In this document: positions 10,025-18,518 of the stretch, piece by piece
Layout: the number at the start of each line of letters is the position of its first letter
Position numbering within the stretch: the stretch's first letter is position 1
DNA from: Candidatus Zymogenaceae bacterium
Lineage (GTDB): Bacteria > Desulfobacterota > Zymogenia > Zymogenales > Zymogenaceae
Direction: 5' to 3'
DNA length: 64,000 nucleotides
Assembly: GCA_016931225.1 (NCBI GenBank)
Contig: JAFGFE010000035.1
Span: 55,638 to 119,637, forward strand
Notes under the pieces: model-generated
Database searches by the model: none
Seen by the model: the letters and a program-made list of their open reading frames with translations, nothing else
Told to the model about the DNA's origin: nothing
Translations under genes and position numbers: made by a program

Positions 10025-11053
10025 ATGTTTCAGAAAATTGAAATAGAATCAAAGCTGGTGCCCGCCGGGAAGAGCAAAGCGAAGAGGATAAAGACCGAAA
10101 TCCGCATCGATCCCCTCACAGGGCGTACCTCCCGCATCACCGCGTCCCGGGGAAACGACACTCTCATCGATTTCAATAATCCACCCTACCGGGAACATGT
10201 CAGGAGCAGTGAGAAGGGATGCCCGTTCTGCTATGACATGCTGGAAAAACAGACGCCCACATTTCCGAAGGAAATCACCCCGGAGGGACGATTCACATAC
10301 AACAATTCGGTTCTTTTCCCGAATCTAAATCCCTACGGCAGATACAGCGCCGTGGCCACCTTTTCCCCCGCCCATTTCATCGAGATCGGCTCCTTCGAGC
10401 CGAATGTGTACGTCGACGCCTTTATCAACAGCGTGTCGTATCTTTCCGCGGTGTTCAACCATGACGAGGAGGTCACCGCCAGTGCCGTCACACAGAACTA
10501 CCTTCCCTCCTCCGGCGGCACCCTGATACACCCGCATCTTCAGATAAACGCCTTCGTCAACCCGACGAATTACCTGAAGGAACTGGAAATCTCGAGCAAA
10601 AACTACTTTATCAATGAAAGCAGCTCCTACTGGACGAGACTCATAGAGACGGAGACCGAACGTGACGAACGACTCATAGCGGTTCGGAATGGATTCATAT
10701 GGCTGACTCCCTTCGCACCCCGGGGATTTCTGGAGGTGTGGGCCGTTTCTTTCGACCAAGCCGACATTCGCGACGTACAGAAGAACGGCCTTCTTGAGCT
10801 GGCTCGTGGTATCATCGCCGTGCAGAAATATTATCGAAGCCGGGGGAAAAACAGCTTCAATCTCGCCGTCTATTCCATCCCGAAGGCGTCTCTCAGCTAC
10901 CGTCTTCTTGTCAGGATGGTGGCCCGGGCCAATTACGTCCCTTACGAACGAAACGACCGGTCGTACTTCGAGGTCATGCTGGGAGAGGCGGCCACAGATG
11001 AGTCCCCGGAGAAAATCGCCCAGGATGTAAAAAAATTCTTCCAGGAAGGTTGA
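10025..11053 (+). CDS. GalT-like nucleotidyltransferase/phosphorylase (HIT superfamily)
   Basis: 342 residues. The active-site motif IHPHLQ (H169-P-H171-L-Q173) is that of galactose-1-phosphate uridylyltransferases, in which the second His is nucleotidylated. CPFC at 66-69 is the zinc knuckle of this family. The C-terminal half keeps the weaker second HIT fold. Members transfer UMP or AMP between sugar phosphates or, in the ADP-glucose phosphorylase branch, to phosphate. No galK or galE is nearby, so the sugar cannot be named. It is immediately followed by the tRNA-Gln promoter, which overlaps the stop codon. Confidence 0.75.
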   Translation: MFQKIEIESKLVPAGKSKAKRIKTEIRIDPLTGRTSRITASRGNDTLIDFNNPPYREHVRSSEKGCPFCYDMLEKQTPTFPKEITPEGRFTYNNSVLFPNLNPYGRYSAVATFSPAHFIEIGSFEPNVYVDAFINSVSYLSAVFNHDEEVTASAVTQNYLPSSGGTLIHPHLQINAFVNPTNYLKELEISSKNYFINESSSYWTRLIETETERDERLIAVRNGFIWLTPFAPRGFLEVWAVSFDQADIRDVQKNGLLELARGIIAVQKYYRSRGKNSFNLAVYSIPKASLSYRLLVRMVARANYVPYERNDRSYFEVMLGEAATDESPEKIAQDVKKFFQEG

Positions 11054-11077
11054 CACAAAAGAAATTTCTCATATAAT
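11050..11077 (+). promoter_or_regulatory. Predicted promoter of tRNA-Gln
   Basis: TTGACA (11050-11055), a 16-bp spacer and TATAAT (11072-11077). Both boxes match consensus, and the -35 overlaps the stop of the upstream gene. The expected start lies about 35 nt before the tRNA. Confidence 0.8.
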
Positions 11078-11118
11078 GTACTTTTACCCGCGACGATCGA
11101 AATAGACGAAACAAATGC

Positions 11119-11192
11119 TGGGGGATCGTCTAGCGGCAGGACTGTGGACTCTGGATCCATCAACCAAGGTTCGAATCCTTGTCCCCCAGCCA
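11119..11192 (+). tRNA. tRNA-Gln (anticodon CTG)
   Basis: A full cloverleaf folds: acceptor TGGGGGA with TCCCCCA, D-stem GTCT/GGAC, anticodon stem GTGGA/TCCAT with loop CTCTGGA (anticodon CTG, reads CAG), T-stem CAAGG/CCTTG with loop TTCGAAT. The 3' CCA is encoded (11190-11192). Discriminator is G. No glnS is seen in the window; charging could be by GlnRS or by the gltX product plus GatCAB. Confidence 0.95.
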
Positions 11193-11200
11193 GTTTTTAC

Positions 11201-11227
11201 GGAGCCTCATCGAGGCTCCTTTTTTTT
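11201..11227 (+). terminator. Rho-independent terminator after tRNA-Gln
   Basis: GGAGCCTC-ATC-GAGGCTCC, a perfect 8-bp stem with 3-nt loop, followed by eight T residues. Confidence 0.92.
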
Positions 11228-11376
11228 ATAGGATATATCTTTGAAAAACAGAGACGAACTTCATTCCGGACCATCATCCCCGAAGACAGGTGAATAGAAT
11301 ATAAAAAAACAGCACAGCCGATGCCCGGATACCCGCCTTCTCGGCCCGATGATATCAGCTCCCCATCTCCTCATGT

Positions 11377-11817
11377 TCACGTGAGTATCCCGTATCGTTC
11401 GAGGATCAAAGCGGTGTCTTCGTGCAGCTCACCGGTGATCTCTGCGCATTTTTCGGTCCTGACCCACATCGCCTCCCCCACATCACTGCCCACAGAGAGC
11501 TCACCGCCGACAACCCGTGCACTCTTTACGATATATACCACGTGAAGCTCCGTCCCTCCGTTCCCGGTGACAATTCGCTCCACCGGCTCCCTCGCCTCGC
11601 CCGTGATCTCCACACCAAGCCCGGTCTCCTCGGCCACCTCCCGAACGATCCCTTCGTCGATCGTCTCCCCCACCTTGAGCATCCCGCCGGGGAGTATCCA
11701 CTTCCCCTGCCAGAATCCCCCCCGCTCGGGGCGATGTCGCACCAGAAGCAGCATGCCGTCCTTGATAATCAGCGCTCCCACGCCGATGCCGATGTACTCG
11801 TCGGATCGATCCTGCAT
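11377..11817 (-). CDS. Nudix hydrolase
   Basis: 146 residues with a perfect Nudix box at 45-67 (G-x5-E-x7-REV-x-EE-TGL). IGVGALIIKDGMLLLVRH before it and the WILPGG strand are typical of the MutT/ADP-ribose-type branch. It should hydrolyse a nucleoside diphosphate linked to another group; the exact substrate is not indicated. It is a single gene on the minus strand between the tRNA and the binding-protein gene, with no clear operon partner. Confidence 0.88.
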   Translation of the reverse strand: MQDRSDEYIGIGVGALIIKDGMLLLVRHRPERGGFWQGKWILPGGMLKVGETIDEGIVREVAEETGLGVEITGEAREPVERIVTGNGGTELHVVYIVKSARVVGGELSVGSDVGEAMWVRTEKCAEITGELHEDTALILERYGILT

Positions 11818-11955
11818 TGTTCACTATACCCTGACTGTCCTGTTTTTTTTACTGGTAATCGACATTTATTTTTTGTTACAATCTCCCCACAACCAATGCA
11901 ACACGATACCACAGAGCTTCATATTGGTACACATCATAATATTCGATAAAGCGGG

Positions 11956-13155
11956 ATGCAGGGAATGAAACTTTCACGGTCCCTCTCAATCATTTTTCCC
12001 ATTTCGATAATCGGTATATCGTTGATCTTCACCCCGCTCCTCGGCGGTTGCGGGAAACACGGGGGAGATGATCGCCTGCTCATCACCATCGTCGACGACG
12101 ACTCCCCACCCCCTTCCGAAAATCCCGACGACGCAGACACCGTACCCGCGCCCTCACCGACCGACAGCGACACGACTCTCAGGATCGGATGCTGGGAGGA
12201 TTTTTTTCCCGGGGATATCCTGGATGCGTTCGAGGATGAAAGCGGCATCGCGGTGGAGATAATCCCTCCCTCCGAACCCTTCGATCCGATAGACCTCTTT
12301 TCAAATCACGGAGACGAATACGACCTGGTGCTGGTTGATGATTTCATCATCACGGAACTGATGCATCGGGGAGACCTGTCGGAGGTGGATCACTCGCGTG
12401 TTCCGAACTTCGACAACATCGATCCTCTGTTTCTTTTGCATCCCACAGATACCGGACGATACTTTTCCGTGCCGATCACCTTTGGCACCCTCGGCATCCT
12501 CGTGAACCGAAACCTGGTAACCGAAACGGACATCGACTGGGATATCCTCTTCGATGCCCGTTACAGCGGATTGATAGATATGCCCTTTGAACACTTTATT
12601 CTGTTCGTCCCTCCCCTCAAAAACATGGGATATTCCATCAACGAGAGAAACCCTGATATCCTCGAAGACGCATGCGATCTGTTACGGGATCAAAAAAAGA
12701 TCATCCGGGGGTACTTCGACCATGACCAAATCATCACGCATCTCGCCCGCGGGACCAGCGCCGTGGCGTACGCATGGAGCTGGGCCGAGATGGGCGCCGT
12801 CGATATGGGCGGGAACGTCGAGTACGTCGTGCCGAAGTCGGGAACCCTGCTTTGGTCCGACTGCCTCGTTGTTCCCAGGGAGAGCTTCCACAAATCCGAG
12901 GCCGAGGCGTTTCTTAATTTTCTGCTCACCCCGGACAACATGGCCCACATCTCCGACCACCTCTGGACGGCGAACACTGTTCGGACTTCCTGGGACCGGG
13001 TGAACCCGGCCCTGCGGGACATGGAGGAAATATTCATCCCGGAACAGACGCTTTTTAACTCGGAATATCTCGAACCGTTCGGCCCGGAGTCCGAGGAGAT
13101 CCTGATGGAATTGACCGACGAGCTTTTCAACATGGATGGTGTATATAAACCATAG
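11956..13155 (+). CDS. PotD-like periplasmic substrate-binding lipoprotein
   Basis: 399 residues. A signal peptide with lipobox LLGGC (Cys32) marks it as an exported lipoprotein. A low-complexity Asp/Pro-rich linker (residues 36-72) follows. The mature fold starts TLRIGCWEDFFPGDILDAFEDESGIAVEI, as in spermidine/putrescine-type family 1 binding proteins, and GTLGILVNR and the DMGG-type segment are also in place. The start could be the ATG three codons downstream. No permease or ATPase gene is adjacent; the next gene encodes an unrelated membrane protein, so this is an orphan receptor as seen here. Confidence 0.75.
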   Translation: MQGMKLSRSLSIIFPISIIGISLIFTPLLGGCGKHGGDDRLLITIVDDDSPPPSENPDDADTVPAPSPTDSDTTLRIGCWEDFFPGDILDAFEDESGIAVEIIPPSEPFDPIDLFSNHGDEYDLVLVDDFIITELMHRGDLSEVDHSRVPNFDNIDPLFLLHPTDTGRYFSVPITFGTLGILVNRNLVTETDIDWDILFDARYSGLIDMPFEHFILFVPPLKNMGYSINERNPDILEDACDLLRDQKKIIRGYFDHDQIITHLARGTSAVAYAWSWAEMGAVDMGGNVEYVVPKSGTLLWSDCLVVPRESFHKSEAEAFLNFLLTPDNMAHISDHLWTANTVRTSWDRVNPALRDMEEIFIPEQTLFNSEYLEPFGPESEEILMELTDELFNMDGVYKP

Positions 13156-13179
13156 TGTCATTATATGAGGAGGACAGAG

Positions 13180-13872
13180 ATGAATCCATTTATGACGGGT
13201 CTTGGAAACGTCCTTGTGGGCATCACTCAGGACCCCAGTTACACAGAAGCCACGAACGAGGCCATCGCGGTGCTGAGGAGTCCCGACTATTTCAGCTGGT
13301 ACCTCGTTCCGATCTTCACCATTATGCTCTATATCTATTTCGTGGAGATTGAGCGAAAAAACTGGAATGTATTATTGGCGGGCTTGGCCTTTTACGGCCT
13401 GGAATGGTTTCTGGAAATACTCAATGCCATATTCTTGTACGTGTTCGGTCACTCCGCCGTTTGGACGGCGCCGGCGGATTCGGCGTATGTCATTACCGTG
13501 GGCCTGAATATCGAAATCACATTCTGGTTCGCTTTCGCGGGAATCCTCTTCGCCAAGGTACTCCCCAAGGACAAGTCGATGAAGATCCTTGGAATCAACA
13601 ACCGGATCTTCCTCGCCTTTCTGAACGCGATCCTGTGCGTCATTGTCGAGATCGTACTCAACCGCTGGGATGCGCTGATTTGGGAATACTGGTGGTGGAA
13701 CTGGAAGTTCCCCTTTATCATCATTCTCATCGGTTACTCGCTCTATATGTTCTTCACCTTCTGGGTGCACGATATGGAATCGATGAAGAAGAAGATCGCC
13801 GTCGTCGGCGGGATGTGGGGAATCGTCGCGGTCTTTTTGATCGTGTTCATGGGCATCCTTCATTGGATATGA
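13180..13872 (+). CDS. Unknown polytopic membrane protein
   Basis: 230 residues from the ATG at 13180, which has AGGAGG 6 nt upstream; an ATG five codons earlier lacks such a site. About six hydrophobic segments are seen (around residues 42-58, 66-90, 100-125, 140-158, 172-195, 205-228), with a Trp-rich patch (IWEYWWWNWKF) between helices 4 and 5. I do not recognise the family. It begins about 25 bp after the PotD-like gene and ends at a strong terminator, so the two may be one transcript. Confidence 0.75.
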   Translation: MNPFMTGLGNVLVGITQDPSYTEATNEAIAVLRSPDYFSWYLVPIFTIMLYIYFVEIERKNWNVLLAGLAFYGLEWFLEILNAIFLYVFGHSAVWTAPADSAYVITVGLNIEITFWFAFAGILFAKVLPKDKSMKILGINNRIFLAFLNAILCVIVEIVLNRWDALIWEYWWWNWKFPFIIILIGYSLYMFFTFWVHDMESMKKKIAVVGGMWGIVAVFLIVFMGILHWI

Positions 13873-13884
13873 TCGCTTATTTTC

Positions 13885-13921
13885 AAAAAGAGCGGGGTGG
13901 ACTCCACCCCGCTCTTTTTTT
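13885..13921. terminator. Bidirectional terminator between convergent genes
   Basis: AGAGCGGGGTGG-ACT-CCACCCCGCTCT (13889-13915), a 12-bp stem flanked by an A-run on the left and a T-run on the right. It can end both the membrane-protein gene (plus) and the propeller gene (minus). Confidence 0.92.
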
Positions 13922-13946
13922 GCATGTATACAATGGGCTCACACGC

Positions 13947-14792
13947 TCAGAGATCTTCCTCCCGCACCGCCACAACGTCCCGCCCCATGCCGAAATAGTA
14001 CACGCCACTATCGGCGGCAAGACCCGAGAACGGCGCGGTGCCGGTTTCCTGAGATATCACCTTTCCCGTCATCAGGTCGATCCGCCTGATAAATCCCGCA
14101 CGCTGATCGCCCCCGGTAATGGTCAGGACACCGTTCGTCTCCACCCCCGGATACAGCCGCTGGCCGTACGAGTAGCTTTCCTGCTTCCACAGTATCTCTC
14201 CTGTGTGCCGGTCGAAACAGACGATCGAGCACCCGGTGGGCATCATTGAGCGGCGCCCGAAGTAATTCTGGCACATGATGACCCTGGATTCCACCTGGAG
14301 AACATCTCCGACGATACGGGTGGACCTGACCGCGGGTCGAATCTTGTCGAGGCTGTTCCAGAGCGTCTCTCCTTTCGGGTGTGTCGTTGCGATCAGCCCC
14401 TCGAATCGCGTGTCTTCCGAAAAAAAGCGGGTTATCTTGTAATCGCCCGCGAATATGTACTTCAACTTCCTCAAAATCGGAGAAGGATCACCGTCCACAA
14501 ACTCCCTGATGCGGGGATCATAGACCAGGGGGGAGAGAATCCCCCATCGATTCTTCCCCAGGAAAAGCAGCATCCCGTCACTGGCCATGAACTTGGACAG
14601 CCATCCGACGGGATGGGCGATGCGAAAGATGAGTGGGCCGAACAGGGGAACGACGCTGTAGTGGTATCCCCACGCGGCATCCAGGGAAATAAGATCGGGG
14701 CCGGCAACCACATACACCCGACCACCGATAAAGGCCGGCGCATACTGAATGGCGGTGTCGGTTTTGAGCGTATATCTCCAGAGTATGTTCAT
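13947..14792 (-). CDS. PQQ-binding-like beta-propeller repeat protein
   Basis: 281 residues. Several blades of the type 'G-x-VYV-x-AG-x-LISLDA', 'TGCSIVCFDRHTGEILWKQE' and 'RRIDLMTGKVI' match PQQ/YncE-like quinoprotein propeller repeats, where the D-x-x-TG-x-x-xW motif ends each blade. There is no signal peptide and no recognisable catalytic domain, so it is probably a scaffold or sensor rather than a dehydrogenase. It faces the membrane-protein gene across a shared terminator. Confidence 0.65.
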   Translation of the reverse strand: MNILWRYTLKTDTAIQYAPAFIGGRVYVVAGPDLISLDAAWGYHYSVVPLFGPLIFRIAHPVGWLSKFMASDGMLLFLGKNRWGILSPLVYDPRIREFVDGDPSPILRKLKYIFAGDYKITRFFSEDTRFEGLIATTHPKGETLWNSLDKIRPAVRSTRIVGDVLQVESRVIMCQNYFGRRSMMPTGCSIVCFDRHTGEILWKQESYSYGQRLYPGVETNGVLTITGGDQRAGFIRRIDLMTGKVISQETGTAPFSGLAADSGVYYFGMGRDVVAVREEDL

Positions 14793-14977
14793 ACCGAATT
14801 CTCAATAAAACTGATACCATAGTAGAAATGTTTTGTTACTCTGTCAATAGTGAATATGCCCGCCCCGGCTCCCGGCGTGATCTTTCGGACTCACTTGAGG
14901 TCACACGACAACGGAATCATCATCGTCTGTAACAGGCTCCCTGTAATATACACACAATAATATATACAATAATTTAC

Positions 14978-15006
14978 TTGAATGTACCCCCTGCGTCGGC
15001 TATGAT
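14978..15006 (+). promoter_or_regulatory. Predicted promoter of the UMF1-type transporter
   Basis: TTGAAT (14978-14983), a 17-bp spacer and TATGAT (15001-15006), 36 bp before the ATG at 15043. GGAGG precedes the start. Confidence 0.65.
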
Positions 15007-15042
15007 ACGACATCTCATCATCCACCGAATCATGGAGGCGTC

Positions 15043-16356
15043 ATGGCTGTATCGGAGAAAAAAATTATCCGGAGCTGGTGCATGTATGATTGGGCCAACT
15101 CCGCATTTGCCACCACCATGCTGGCGGCGGTCCTGCCCATCTATTACGTGAAGGTGGCGGGATCGGGTCTCGACCCGGCCATCGCCAGTTCCAGATGGGC
15201 ATTTACCAACTCCATCGCCATGCTCATCGCGGCGATCCTGGCGCCGATTCTGGGGGCCATTGCGGACCACAGCGGATCCAGGAAGCGATTTTTGGCGCTG
15301 TTCGCCTTTGCGGGATGTATCGGCACCGCGATGATGGTGTTGGTATCCTCTGGAGACTGGCTGCTGGCGTCCGGCCTGTATCTTGCCGGCCGCATCGGTT
15401 TTTCGGCGGCGAATATCTTCTACGATTCGCTGCTGCCGGGCATCGCGGGGGATCGCATCGACGAGATATCGGCCAAGGGATACGCAGTGGGTTACCTGGG
15501 CGGAGGCCTGCTTTTGGCGGTGAACCTCGTCATGATCATGAAGCCGGATCTGGTGTTCATCGGCGATTGGGGGGGTGTTACCGCCACGGAATGGGGCTCC
15601 CGGCTTTCGTTTGTCACCGTCGGGGTATGGTGGGCGATTTTCTCCATCCCGGTTCTGAAAAACGTCCCGGAGCCGATTATCGTCAAGATGCACGGGGAAT
15701 ATAAAAACCCCCTGGCGGCGGGGTTTCAGCGTCTCGGAAAGACGTTCAGCGAGATCCGGCAGTTCAAGGAGGCGTTGAAGTTCCTAATCGCGTACTGGCT
15801 GTACAACGACGGCATCGGAACCATTATTGTCATGGCGACTGCCTTCGGCGCCGAGGTGGGCATCGGTCAGGAGCACCTGATAGGGGCGCTCTTGGCGGTT
15901 CAGTTTCTGGGCATTCCGTTCACATTGATTTTCGGGAAAATCACGAAGAAAATCCCCACCCGCACGGCGATTATCATCGCTCTGATTATCTACTCGGGTA
16001 TTTCGGTGGGCGGATATTTTCTGAGGACGCCGCTTCATTTCTGGATACTCGCCTTCTGCGTGGCCCTGGTTCAGGGCGGCTCCCAGGCGTTGTCCCGGTC
16101 CATGTTCGGATCCATGACCCCCAGGGGCAAGACCGCCGAATTCTTCGGTTTCTACGACATCAGCTCGAAATTCTCCGGAATCTTCGGTCCGCTCATCTTC
16201 GGCATCGTGGGAACCTTGACCGGCACAAGCCGCCTCTCGATACTGGCGGTCGTGTTCTTCTTCATCGTCGGCGGCACCCTGCTGTTGACCGTAAACCATC
16301 AAAAGGGTATCGAACTCGCCAAAAAGGTGGAAAAGGAACTTGAAGGAGCCGCGTGA
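15043..16356 (+). CDS. MFS transporter, UMF1 / Atg22-like family
   Basis: 437 residues with about 12 hydrophobic segments. The N-terminal signature YDWANSAF (15-22) and NIFYDSLLPGIA are diagnostic of the UMF1 (vacuole effluxer Atg22-like) branch of the major facilitator superfamily. The G-x-x-AD-x-x-G-x-RKR loop (GAIADHSGSRKRF) is the MFS A-motif. Bacterial substrates are mostly unknown; the yeast homologue exports amino acids from the vacuole. It stands alone with its own promoter and terminator. Confidence 0.88.
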   Translation: MAVSEKKIIRSWCMYDWANSAFATTMLAAVLPIYYVKVAGSGLDPAIASSRWAFTNSIAMLIAAILAPILGAIADHSGSRKRFLALFAFAGCIGTAMMVLVSSGDWLLASGLYLAGRIGFSAANIFYDSLLPGIAGDRIDEISAKGYAVGYLGGGLLLAVNLVMIMKPDLVFIGDWGGVTATEWGSRLSFVTVGVWWAIFSIPVLKNVPEPIIVKMHGEYKNPLAAGFQRLGKTFSEIRQFKEALKFLIAYWLYNDGIGTIIVMATAFGAEVGIGQEHLIGALLAVQFLGIPFTLIFGKITKKIPTRTAIIIALIIYSGISVGGYFLRTPLHFWILAFCVALVQGGSQALSRSMFGSMTPRGKTAEFFGFYDISSKFSGIFGPLIFGIVGTLTGTSRLSILAVVFFFIVGGTLLLTVNHQKGIELAKKVEKELEGAA

Positions 16357-16405
16357 GCGCCGAACGAAATACGGTTCTGATAATAACGAATAACGGCAAT
16401 AACGG

Positions 16406-16452
16406 CGCCCGTGTACCAATCGATTTAATACACGGGCGTCTGTTTTGTTTGT
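16406..16452 (+). terminator. Probable terminator after the UMF1 gene
   Basis: CGCCCGTGTA (16406-16415) pairs with TACACGGGCG (16429-16438) around a 13-nt loop, followed by a T-rich run. Confidence 0.75.
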
Positions 16453-16461
16453 ATAAATCCG

Positions 16462-16490
16462 TTGACATAATGAGAAAGTTTTGGTATCAT
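16462..16490 (+). promoter_or_regulatory. Consensus promoter upstream of carD
   Basis: TTGACA (16462-16467), a 17-bp spacer and TATCAT (16485-16490). It lies about 230 bp before the carD ATG, giving an unusually long leader. Confidence 0.75.
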
Positions 16491-16497
16491 AGAGCGT

Positions 16498-16720
16498 TGT
16501 TGATACTTTTAATCTTTTTAATGGTATCCGATGGAAAATGCTGCTGACTATCAGCGGCAATTTCTCTTTTCTCTATCGAACGAATCCCGGAAAGCACGCG
16601 TCGCTCGATTGGTTTGAATGGGTTTTGTAAATTAAATACCTGTCGGGCTTGAGGGCAAAACAGGCGGTTTTGCGGGCTGTGTTGTGAATAGACAACTGCT
16701 CATGGAGGTTCGAGAGATCA
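16498..16720 (+). other. Long untranslated leader of carD
   Basis: About 220 nt between the predicted start site and the carD ATG. I find no convincing reading frame in it. Several short GC-rich repeats (for example GCGGTTTTGCGGGC) could form secondary structure. GGAGG occurs at about 16704. Function unknown; no other gene lies in this gap. Confidence 0.45.
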
Positions 16721-17203
16721 ATGTTTAAGGTGGGGGATTTAGCGGTTTATCCGGCCCATGGGGTGGGAGTCATTGAATCAATCGAAGAAAAGGAAATCTC
16801 GGGCACATGCCAGCTTTTTTATACAATGCGGATTATGGATAACGGCATGACCATCATGATTCCCTCGTGCAATATAAAAAGCGTCGGCCTCAGGCAAATC
16901 ATCCCCAAGCAGAAAGTGAAAGAGGTATACGGAATTCTCAAAGACAAGGAAGTGGAAATCGATCAACAAACGTGGAATCGGCGCTACCGTGAATACATGG
17001 AAAAAATCAAAACCGGTTCGGTCTTTGAAATCGCCGAGGTTTTGCGGGATCTCTACATCCTCAAACAGGAAAAGGAACTGTCTTTCGGCGAGAGGAAATT
17101 ATTGGATATGGCCACAAACCTTCTGGTTAAGGAACTGGCCCTTGCCGAGGGGACGGAGGAAGATAACGTCCGTTCCGATCTCGGAACTATTTTTTCAAGC
17201 TGA
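16721..17203 (+). CDS. CarD-family transcriptional regulator
   Basis: 160 residues. The N-terminal RNA-polymerase-interaction (TRCF-like Tudor) domain is clear: FKVGDLAVYPAHGVGVIESIE and a second strand set ending IMIPSCNIKSVGLR. The helical C-terminal half (RRYREYMEKIKTGSVFEIAEVLRDLY, then KELSFGERKLLDMA) is the CarD DNA-contact domain. The family binds the RNA-polymerase beta subunit and stabilises open complexes at many promoters. It is followed by the PIN/TRAM gene, then ispF and gltX. Confidence 0.93.
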   Translation: MFKVGDLAVYPAHGVGVIESIEEKEISGTCQLFYTMRIMDNGMTIMIPSCNIKSVGLRQIIPKQKVKEVYGILKDKEVEIDQQTWNRRYREYMEKIKTGSVFEIAEVLRDLYILKQEKELSFGERKLLDMATNLLVKELALAEGTEEDNVRSDLGTIFSS

Positions 17204-17296
17204 CCTCTCAGCTCACGTGACGTATTTATAAAAGTACCGTTTGTCCCTCCCGGCTCCCCGCCGAAGACATAAATAACTATCTTCTCATGAATCCTC

Positions 17297-17330
17297 CAGT
17301 TTCATAGTTTGTCTAAATAATATGAAACTG
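17297..17330. repeat. Perfect 10-bp inverted repeat upstream of the PIN/TRAM gene
   Basis: CAGTTTCATA (17297-17306) and TATGAAACTG (17321-17330) with a 14-nt centre. There is no T-run after it, so an operator is likelier than a terminator. It lies about 97 bp before the TTG start of the PIN/TRAM gene. Confidence 0.5.
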
Positions 17331-17426
17331 AAACAAATTGCATGTATCGGCACAGAGTCATACATTCAAATATTATTTTTATACATAACATAGTATTGCG
17401 GAAGCTCTTGAGGAGGTGAGTGACAA

Positions 17427-18458
17427 TTGTACACAAAAATCATCAGAACAATATTGGTTGGTATTTCCGCGCTGTTCGGTTATTTTACCGGATCGATGTT
17501 TGAAGGTATACCCTCTGCTCCGATTATCGGGGCAGTGGCGGGGGCCCTGGCGGCCGTTTTTGTCATTCTTGGTATCAGCTGGGCCAAAAACAACGACGTA
17601 AAGGTTGTTATTGCCGGGTCTATCGGTATCCTGTTGGGTATACTTGCGGCGAATCTACTCTGCTTTACACTGGTTTTCAGACTGTTTGAACCGAACGTTC
17701 AAACCATCTCTTTGTACATTCTCATCAATGTGCTGTTCGTTTACCTGGGGGCGGGTATCGGCGTCAGGAAGGGGGAGGAGATTGACCTCAGGATTTTTAC
17801 ACAATCTCCGAAGGAACCCAGAACACAGGAAGGCCACAAGATACTCGATACGTCCGTCATCATCGACGGGAGGATAGCCGACCTGTGTGAAACCGGTTTC
17901 ATCGAGGGAACGATTATCATCCCGCAGTTCGTACTCCGGGAATTGCAACACATCGCTGATTCGTCCGATTCCATAAAAAGGACGAGAGGTCGCCGCGGCC
18001 TGGATATTCTGCAGAAACTCCAGAAACAGTTGGGGCTCGACGTCCAGGTGGTGGAAATCGATTTTCCGAAAATCAGGGAGGTCGATTCAAAGCTGATCGC
18101 CCTCGCTCAGAAAAACGGCGGCAAGATAATCACCAACGATTACAACCTGAACAAGGTGGCGGAGCTGCAGGGTGTTGAGGTGCTCAACATCAACCAGCTC
18201 GCCAACGCCCTGAAGCCGGTGGTTCTTCCCGGCGAGGTGATGAATGTCCGCGTGCTGAAGGAAGGCAAGGAGGAAGGCCAGGGTGTGGCGTATCTCGACG
18301 ACGGGACAATGGTCGTGGTTGATAACGCCCGGCAGTACTTGGGGAAAAACATCGATGTATCGGTAACTTCCGTCCTGCAGACGACCGCGGGAAGAATGAT
18401 CTTCACCGTTCTCAAAGGTGAAGGCGTGGAAAAATACTCCGAAAACACAAGCCATTAA
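17427..18458 (+). CDS. Membrane-anchored PIN/TRAM domain protein (YacL-like)
   Basis: 343 residues from a TTG start. The exceptional SD AGGAGGTGAG (17411-17420) decides this start. Four hydrophobic helices (about 5-22, 32-50, 60-82, 93-112) are followed by a PIN nuclease domain beginning KILDTSVIIDGRI (acidic D141 and D147, with further acidic residues near ITNDYNLNKVA). A C-terminal TRAM RNA-binding domain (about 275-335) ends the protein. The architecture is that of B. subtilis YacL, a conserved protein of unknown RNA target that is often next to carD and isoprenoid genes. Confidence 0.9.
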   Translation: MYTKIIRTILVGISALFGYFTGSMFEGIPSAPIIGAVAGALAAVFVILGISWAKNNDVKVVIAGSIGILLGILAANLLCFTLVFRLFEPNVQTISLYILINVLFVYLGAGIGVRKGEEIDLRIFTQSPKEPRTQEGHKILDTSVIIDGRIADLCETGFIEGTIIIPQFVLRELQHIADSSDSIKRTRGRRGLDILQKLQKQLGLDVQVVEIDFPKIREVDSKLIALAQKNGGKIITNDYNLNKVAELQGVEVLNINQLANALKPVVLPGEVMNVRVLKEGKEEGQGVAYLDDGTMVVVDNARQYLGKNIDVSVTSVLQTTAGRMIFTVLKGEGVEKYSENTSH

Positions 18459-18473
18459 GGCGAAACCAACCGG

Positions 18474-18507
18474 GGCCCAAAGCTTTTTGCTTCGGGCCCT
18501 TTTTTTA
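18474..18507 (+). terminator. Terminator/attenuator between PIN/TRAM and ispF
   Basis: GGGCCCAAAGC (18474-18484) pairs with GCTTCGGGCCC (18490-18500) with one mismatch, followed by seven T residues. The ispF ATG is only 12 bp further on and no separate promoter is visible, so read-through probably supplies ispF-gltX. Confidence 0.8.
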
Positions 18508-18518
18508 TATGGACCGAT

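Noticed and set aside
16353..16547. 64-codon frame over the carD promoter
   Set aside because: It contains both the terminator of the UMF1 gene and the -35/-10 boxes, so it is not a gene.
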